Assembly: GCA_031269635.1 (NCBI GenBank)
Contig: JAISYY010000263.1
Span: 1-11,182 of the forward strand
Source: Tannerella sp.
GTDB taxonomy: Bacteria > Bacteroidota > Bacteroidia > Bacteroidales > Tannerellaceae
DNA: 11,182 bases
Direction: 5' to 3'
Part shown: positions 7,943 to 11,182 of the stretch, in pieces
How positions within the stretch are numbered: position 1 is the first letter of the stretch
Layout of the letters: each line of letters begins with the position of its first letter
Translations under genes and position numbers: made by a program
The notes under the pieces: generated by a model
Database searches by the model: none
What the model saw: only the letters and a program-made list of their open reading frames with translations
Told to the model about the DNA's origin: nothing

Positions 7943-7949
7943 GAGTAAG

Positions 7950-8924
7950 ATGATAAATAAACTGCAAATAATACAACCTGTCGCCTCTGAATTTGAACAG
8001 TTCGAGGAGGATTTTTCAAAAGCGCTTCATAGCGAAGTTCCTCTTTTACAGACTGCCATAAAACGTGTTTTGTGCTCAAACGGGAAGCACATACGCCCGA
8101 TGCTGCTCCTCCTGACGGCCAAAGCCTGTGGCAGTCCGACCGTAATAACCCGCGAAGCTGCCATCATCATTGAAATACTCCATACGACAACCCTTATCCA
8201 CGATGATGTGGTAGATGAAACAAAGCAGCGCCGCGGCGTAGCATCCCTCAATGCCATATTCGACAACCGGATTGCCGTACTAACCGGAGACTACCTCTTG
8301 GCCGGGACCATTTTGCGCGTTGTGGCAACGGAAAACATAGCCATGATAAAAATCGTTGCGCGAGTCTGCCACGAACTTTCGGAAGGGGAACTCATGCAGC
8401 TTGATAATACGGAAAAACATACGGTAAATGAAGATGATTACTTTAAAATGATCCGTAAAAAAACGGCAAGCCTCATTTCCGCATGTTCGGAGATCGGCGC
8501 CATTACCGTCAATGCGCCGCCGGAAACAGTCCGGAAATGTTGTCTTTTCGGGGAATATTTAGGTTACTGTTTCCAGATAAAAGATGATATTTTTGATTAT
8601 TATGACGACCTGAACATCGGGAAACCTACCGGGAATGACATCCGTGAAGGGAAAATCACCCTGCCGCTCCTTTATGCGCTGAAAACAGCTCCGGCCGAAG
8701 AGGCGGCTCATTACATGGATATTATAACCGCTCAAAACTTCACGGCGGAAAATGTAACCGCATTAATCGCATTTGCAAAGCAGCATGGCGGCATCGAATA
8801 CGCCGGGCAGCGGCTCATGGAATACAAACAGAAAGCGATTGAAATCATTCGCCGGTTCCCGGAATCGGAAGCCCGTGACAGCCTGCTTTTGCTGGCGGAC
8901 TATTTCGCCGAGCGCGTTAATTAA
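7950..8924 (+). CDS. ispB: long-chain polyprenyl diphosphate synthase (trans)
   Basis: This 324-residue trans-isoprenyl diphosphate synthase condenses isopentenyl diphosphate onto an allylic primer. The first aspartate-rich motif is HDDVVDE (84-90; Asp85, Asp86, Asp89) and the second is KDDIFDY (211-217; Asp212, Asp213, Asp216). GKHIRP (45-50) binds the pyrophosphate of isopentenyl diphosphate. The fourth and fifth residues before the first motif are Thr81 and Thr80; these are small, as in E. coli IspB (TATLLHDD), and not the bulky aromatics that stop growth at C15, so a long product is likely. In Bacteroidota that would be the menaquinone side chain. The symbol is by similarity; exact chain length cannot be read. 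cobT starts 17 bases after its stop on the same strand, which suggests one transcript. The ATG at 7950 lacks a clear ribosome site, usual for this phylum. Confidence 0.93.
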   Translation: MINKLQIIQPVASEFEQFEEDFSKALHSEVPLLQTAIKRVLCSNGKHIRPMLLLLTAKACGSPTVITREAAIIIEILHTTTLIHDDVVDETKQRRGVASLNAIFDNRIAVLTGDYLLAGTILRVVATENIAMIKIVARVCHELSEGELMQLDNTEKHTVNEDDYFKMIRKKTASLISACSEIGAITVNAPPETVRKCCLFGEYLGYCFQIKDDIFDYYDDLNIGKPTGNDIREGKITLPLLYALKTAPAEEAAHYMDIITAQNFTAENVTALIAFAKQHGGIEYAGQRLMEYKQKAIEIIRRFPESEARDSLLLLADYFAERVN

Positions 8925-8941
8925 CCGAAATAAAACTGCGG

Positions 8942-9982
8942 ATGAAACATTTTCGGATTTATAACCCGGAAGAAAAAATACGGGAATCATTACAGCATAA
9001 AATAGACAACCTGACGAAGCCCAAAGGCTCGCTCGGCAGGCTTGAAGAACTCGCTTTGCAGGCGGGACTGATCCAGCAGACGCTGTCGCCCGCGCTGCGG
9101 CAACCGCATCATATCGTCTTTGCTGCCGACCATGGCATAACGGAAGAAAACGTCAGCGTATCGCCCAAGGAAGTGACATGGCAGCAGTGTCTCCATTTCG
9201 TGAAGGGTAGCGGGAGTGGAATTAATTTCCTGTGCCGTCAGCATGGCTTCACCCTCTGTGTTGTTGATGCGGGCGTTGACTGCGATTTTCCTCCCGGCTC
9301 CGGGATAACGGACATGAAAGTGCGCCGGGGTACGCGCAATTATGTTTATGAAGCGGCGATGACGCCGGGGGAGATGGATTTGTGTATCGAACGCGGCGCA
9401 ACGATTGTCCGCAAGGTGAATGAGACCGGCTGTAACGTCGTCAGTTTCGGGGAGATGGGTATCGGCAATACCTCCTCGTCGTCGCTCTGGATGACTTGCC
9501 TGACCGGTATCCCGCTATTGCAGTGCGTCGGAGCCGGTGCAGGGCTTGATTGCGATGGCATACGTCACAAGTATCAAGTGCTCAAGCGGGCATTGGACAA
9601 TTATCGCGGCGACCGTTCCGTGACGGATGTAATGCGCTATTTCGGCGGTTACGAAATGGTGATGGCCGTTGGAGCCATGTTGCAGGCTGCGGAACGGGAA
9701 ATGATCATTCTTGTTGACGGTTTTATTATGACAGCTTGTATGCTGGCGGCCTCACGCCTCTATCCCGAAGTCATGCCTTATGCCGTTTTCGGGCACCGCA
9801 GCGACGAAACCGGGCATGGCCTTTTGCTGGAAGCGCTCGGCGCACGCCCGCTGTTAAGCCTTGGCATGCGCCTCGGGGAAGGAACAGGCGCCGTATGCGC
9901 CTATCCGGTACTCGACTCGGCCGTGCGCATGATGAATGAAATGAACTCCTTTGAAGGAGGAAAGGTGACAAAATACTTTTGA
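8942..9982 (+). CDS. cobT: nicotinate-nucleotide--dimethylbenzimidazole phosphoribosyltransferase
   Basis: CobT transfers phosphoribose from nicotinate mononucleotide to the lower-ligand base (5,6-dimethylbenzimidazole or another base), making alpha-ribazole phosphate for cobalamin. At 346 residues it has normal length. Seen are LTKPKGSLGRLEELA (24-38), AADHGITEENVSVSPKEVT (61-79), the glycine-rich GEMGIGNTSSSSL (170-182), GHRSDETGHG (284-293) and LGEGTGA (311-317). Glu313 matches the catalytic base Glu317 of the Salmonella enzyme. The gene follows the prenyl synthase by 17 bases and is followed by cobS with a 2-base gap, so it lies in an operon. cobU, often next to cobT in Bacteroides, is not upstream. 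Confidence 0.97.
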   Translation: MKHFRIYNPEEKIRESLQHKIDNLTKPKGSLGRLEELALQAGLIQQTLSPALRQPHHIVFAADHGITEENVSVSPKEVTWQQCLHFVKGSGSGINFLCRQHGFTLCVVDAGVDCDFPPGSGITDMKVRRGTRNYVYEAAMTPGEMDLCIERGATIVRKVNETGCNVVSFGEMGIGNTSSSSLWMTCLTGIPLLQCVGAGAGLDCDGIRHKYQVLKRALDNYRGDRSVTDVMRYFGGYEMVMAVGAMLQAAEREMIILVDGFIMTACMLAASRLYPEVMPYAVFGHRSDETGHGLLLEALGARPLLSLGMRLGEGTGAVCAYPVLDSAVRMMNEMNSFEGGKVTKYF

Positions 9983-9984
9983 GA

Positions 9985-10767
9985 ATGATGGTAAAAGATA
10001 TTATCGCGGCCTTCATCTTTTTTACGCGGCTTCCTTTAGGGCGCATCCGTAACGTCCCGGCAGACAGCTTCAGGCGTGTTGTCGCATACTGGCCGCTGAC
10101 GGGGCTGTTGACGGGGGGCGTCATGAGCGCGGTTTACTTATCGGCTGTTTATCTCGGTTTTCATGCTGTGATAGCCGTTCTGCTGGCATTTACAGGCCGG
10201 CTACTGTTGACGGGCGCGTTACACGAAGACGGACTGGCCGACTTCTTAGACGGATTCGGAGGCGGACGTACGCGCGAAGAAACGCTGGCGATAATGAAAG
10301 ATTCGCATACGGGCAGTTTTGGCGCACTCGGGCTGGCGCTTTACGTCCTGCTGTGGACAGGCTCGGTCCTTATCCTGGTGCACCGGCTCAAAGGCGATGA
10401 ATACATCCTTTTCCTTACATGCGATATATGGAGTAAGTGGTGCGCCTCGCAAATTGTCAACATGCTGCCGTATGCACGCAAGGAAGAAGAGAGCAAGATA
10501 AAAAGCACGTATGAAAGGATGTCGCCCGCACGTTTCGTTGCCGGCCTTGTCTCCGGCATGTTGCCGCTTGCATATATGCCGGTTTCCGGCAGCGCTTCCG
10601 TCCTGTTTCTGGCCGGTGCAGCCGCGCCGCTAATCGCCATGCTCTTTCTCGTGCGGTATATGAAACGGCGTATCCGGGGATATACCGGCGATTGTTGCGG
10701 CGCCGTGTTTCTTTTCTGTGAATTGTCATACCTGTTAACATTAAACTGTTTATGGACGTTTTCCTGA
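9985..10767 (+). CDS. cobS: adenosylcobinamide-GDP ribazoletransferase (cobalamin synthase)
   Basis: CobS is the inner-membrane enzyme that joins AdoCbi-GDP with alpha-ribazole (or its phosphate) to give adenosylcobalamin (phosphate). From the ATG at 9985 it has 260 residues, close to the family norm. Numbering from that ATG, the acidic motif LHEDGLADFLDGFGGG is at 79-94, KDSHTGSFGA at 105-114, WSKW at 149-152 and GYTGDCCGA at 232-240. These are the conserved cytoplasmic motifs. Five or six hydrophobic spans are visible (about 34-58, 60-78, 115-133, 184-201, 205-224 and 240-257). A second ATG directly follows (9988), and an in-frame TTG at 9979 would overlap the cobT stop; the first ATG is the simplest choice. 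The 3' end overlaps the next gene by 16 bases, suggesting translational coupling. Confidence 0.95.
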   Translation: MMVKDIIAAFIFFTRLPLGRIRNVPADSFRRVVAYWPLTGLLTGGVMSAVYLSAVYLGFHAVIAVLLAFTGRLLLTGALHEDGLADFLDGFGGGRTREETLAIMKDSHTGSFGALGLALYVLLWTGSVLILVHRLKGDEYILFLTCDIWSKWCASQIVNMLPYARKEEESKIKSTYERMSPARFVAGLVSGMLPLAYMPVSGSASVLFLAGAAAPLIAMLFLVRYMKRRIRGYTGDCCGAVFLFCELSYLLTLNCLWTFS

Positions 10768-11182
10768 TACGGCACACCTCCGTAGATGTTCCGCCGGGCG
10801 TCTGCTACGGACAAACCGATGTCCCGCTGAAACCGTCTTTCGAACAGGAAGCGGAAATCGTAAAGGAACGGCTTAAAGGCGAGGCGTTCGATGCCGTTTA
10901 CACAAGTCCCCTGAGCCGCAGCGTAAGGTTGGCGGCCTATTGCGGCTATCCGGACGCACGGCGCGACGACCGGCTGAAAGAAATGTATATGGGCGACTGG
11001 GAGATGCAGGCCTTCGACGACATTGAAGACTCCCGATTGCAGGAATGGTATGAGGACTTCCCGAATGTCCCGGCACGTAACGGCGAATCTTACCGCGACT
11101 TGCTTGCGCGCGTGTCGTCGTTCCTGAACGAAGTAAAAGAATCTGCCGGGACTTCCGGCCATAAAAAAATAGCCATATTCGC
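10752..11182 (+). CDS. cobC: alpha-ribazole phosphatase (histidine phosphatase), cut by window edge
   Basis: The first 143 codons are present and the frame runs off the right edge. The start MDVFLIRHT is typical of histidine phosphatases, with Arg7-His8 as the catalytic RH pair. CYGQTDVPL (18-26) is characteristic of the CobC branch. TSPLSR (51-56) gives a second conserved arginine and RLKEMYMGDWE (74-84) the acidic residue Glu77. The second catalytic histidine would lie just past the edge, after IAIF. The enzyme removes phosphate from alpha-ribazole phosphate, or from adenosylcobalamin phosphate. It overlaps cobS by 16 bases in another frame. Its position after cobT and cobS supports CobC over a general phosphoglycerate mutase-like phosphatase. 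Confidence 0.9.
   Translation, partial: MDVFLIRHTSVDVPPGVCYGQTDVPLKPSFEQEAEIVKERLKGEAFDAVYTSPLSRSVRLAAYCGYPDARRDDRLKEMYMGDWEMQAFDDIEDSRLQEWYEDFPNVPARNGESYRDLLARVSSFLNEVKESAGTSGHKKIAIF

Noticed and set aside
7793..7949. Cobalamin riboswitch before the cob operon
   Set aside because: No B12-box-like sequence is visible and the plus-strand leader predicted from the -7 element is about 14 bases.
9954..9960. AAGGAGG, a strong-looking Shine-Dalgarno before cobS
   Set aside because: It ends 24 bases before the cobS ATG, too far to place that start, and encodes the EGG near the CobT C-terminus. Bacteroidota starts rarely depend on such sites.
10341..11162. Minus-strand open frame of 273 codons opposite cobS and cobC
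   Set aside because: Both genes on the other strand have intact catalytic motifs and operon spacing. This frame has no family features.

Overview
The window looks like chromosomal DNA from a member of the Bacteroidales (Bacteroidota). Three things point there. The first gene is a one-protein hybrid two-component system of the sugar-sensing Bacteroides type. Several intergenic gaps carry the phylum-specific promoter pattern, a T-rich/TTTG -33 element about 19-21 bases before a TAnnTTTG -7 element. Starts mostly lack a usable Shine-Dalgarno sequence. The genus cannot be fixed from the sequence; moderate GC content by eye would fit the Tannerella/Parabacteroides side of the order, but that is a guess.

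Layout. Bases 1-281 hold no convincing gene, but do hold a clear plus-strand promoter followed by a possible structured RNA. From 282 to 7792 everything is on the minus strand. In transcription order it runs: polA (DNA polymerase I, all three activities intact), a 5'-truncated remnant of a DUF4143-type ATPase gene, ychF (Obg-family ATPase with its own strong promoter), and a 907-residue hybrid sensor kinase/response regulator with a ribose-binding-like periplasmic domain and an AraC-type output. Bases 7793-7949 are a divergent promoter region built around a perfect inverted repeat whose two arms are opposing -7 elements. From 7950 to the right edge everything is on the plus strand: a long-chain polyprenyl diphosphate synthase, cobT, cobS and a partial alpha-ribazole phosphatase (cobC), with gaps or overlaps of only a few bases.

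How the genes work together. CobT, the CobC-like phosphatase and CobS form the lower-ligand (nucleotide loop) branch of cobalamin assembly: CobT makes alpha-ribazole phosphate, and CobS joins alpha-ribazole (or its phosphate) to AdoCbi-GDP. The cobU/cobP step is not in the window, and no cobalamin riboswitch is visible before the operon. The operon starts with a prenyl diphosphate synthase, presumably for the menaquinone side chain. polA and ychF are housekeeping genes. The hybrid sensor has no carbohydrate-utilisation genes next to it inside the window.

I found no CRISPR array, transposase, defence system, tRNA or rRNA. Most of the window is ordinary core genome. The more interesting points are the palindromic divergent promoter, the promoter plus inverted repeat at the left edge, the domain remnant that still has its nuclease-like motif, and the orphan sensor.
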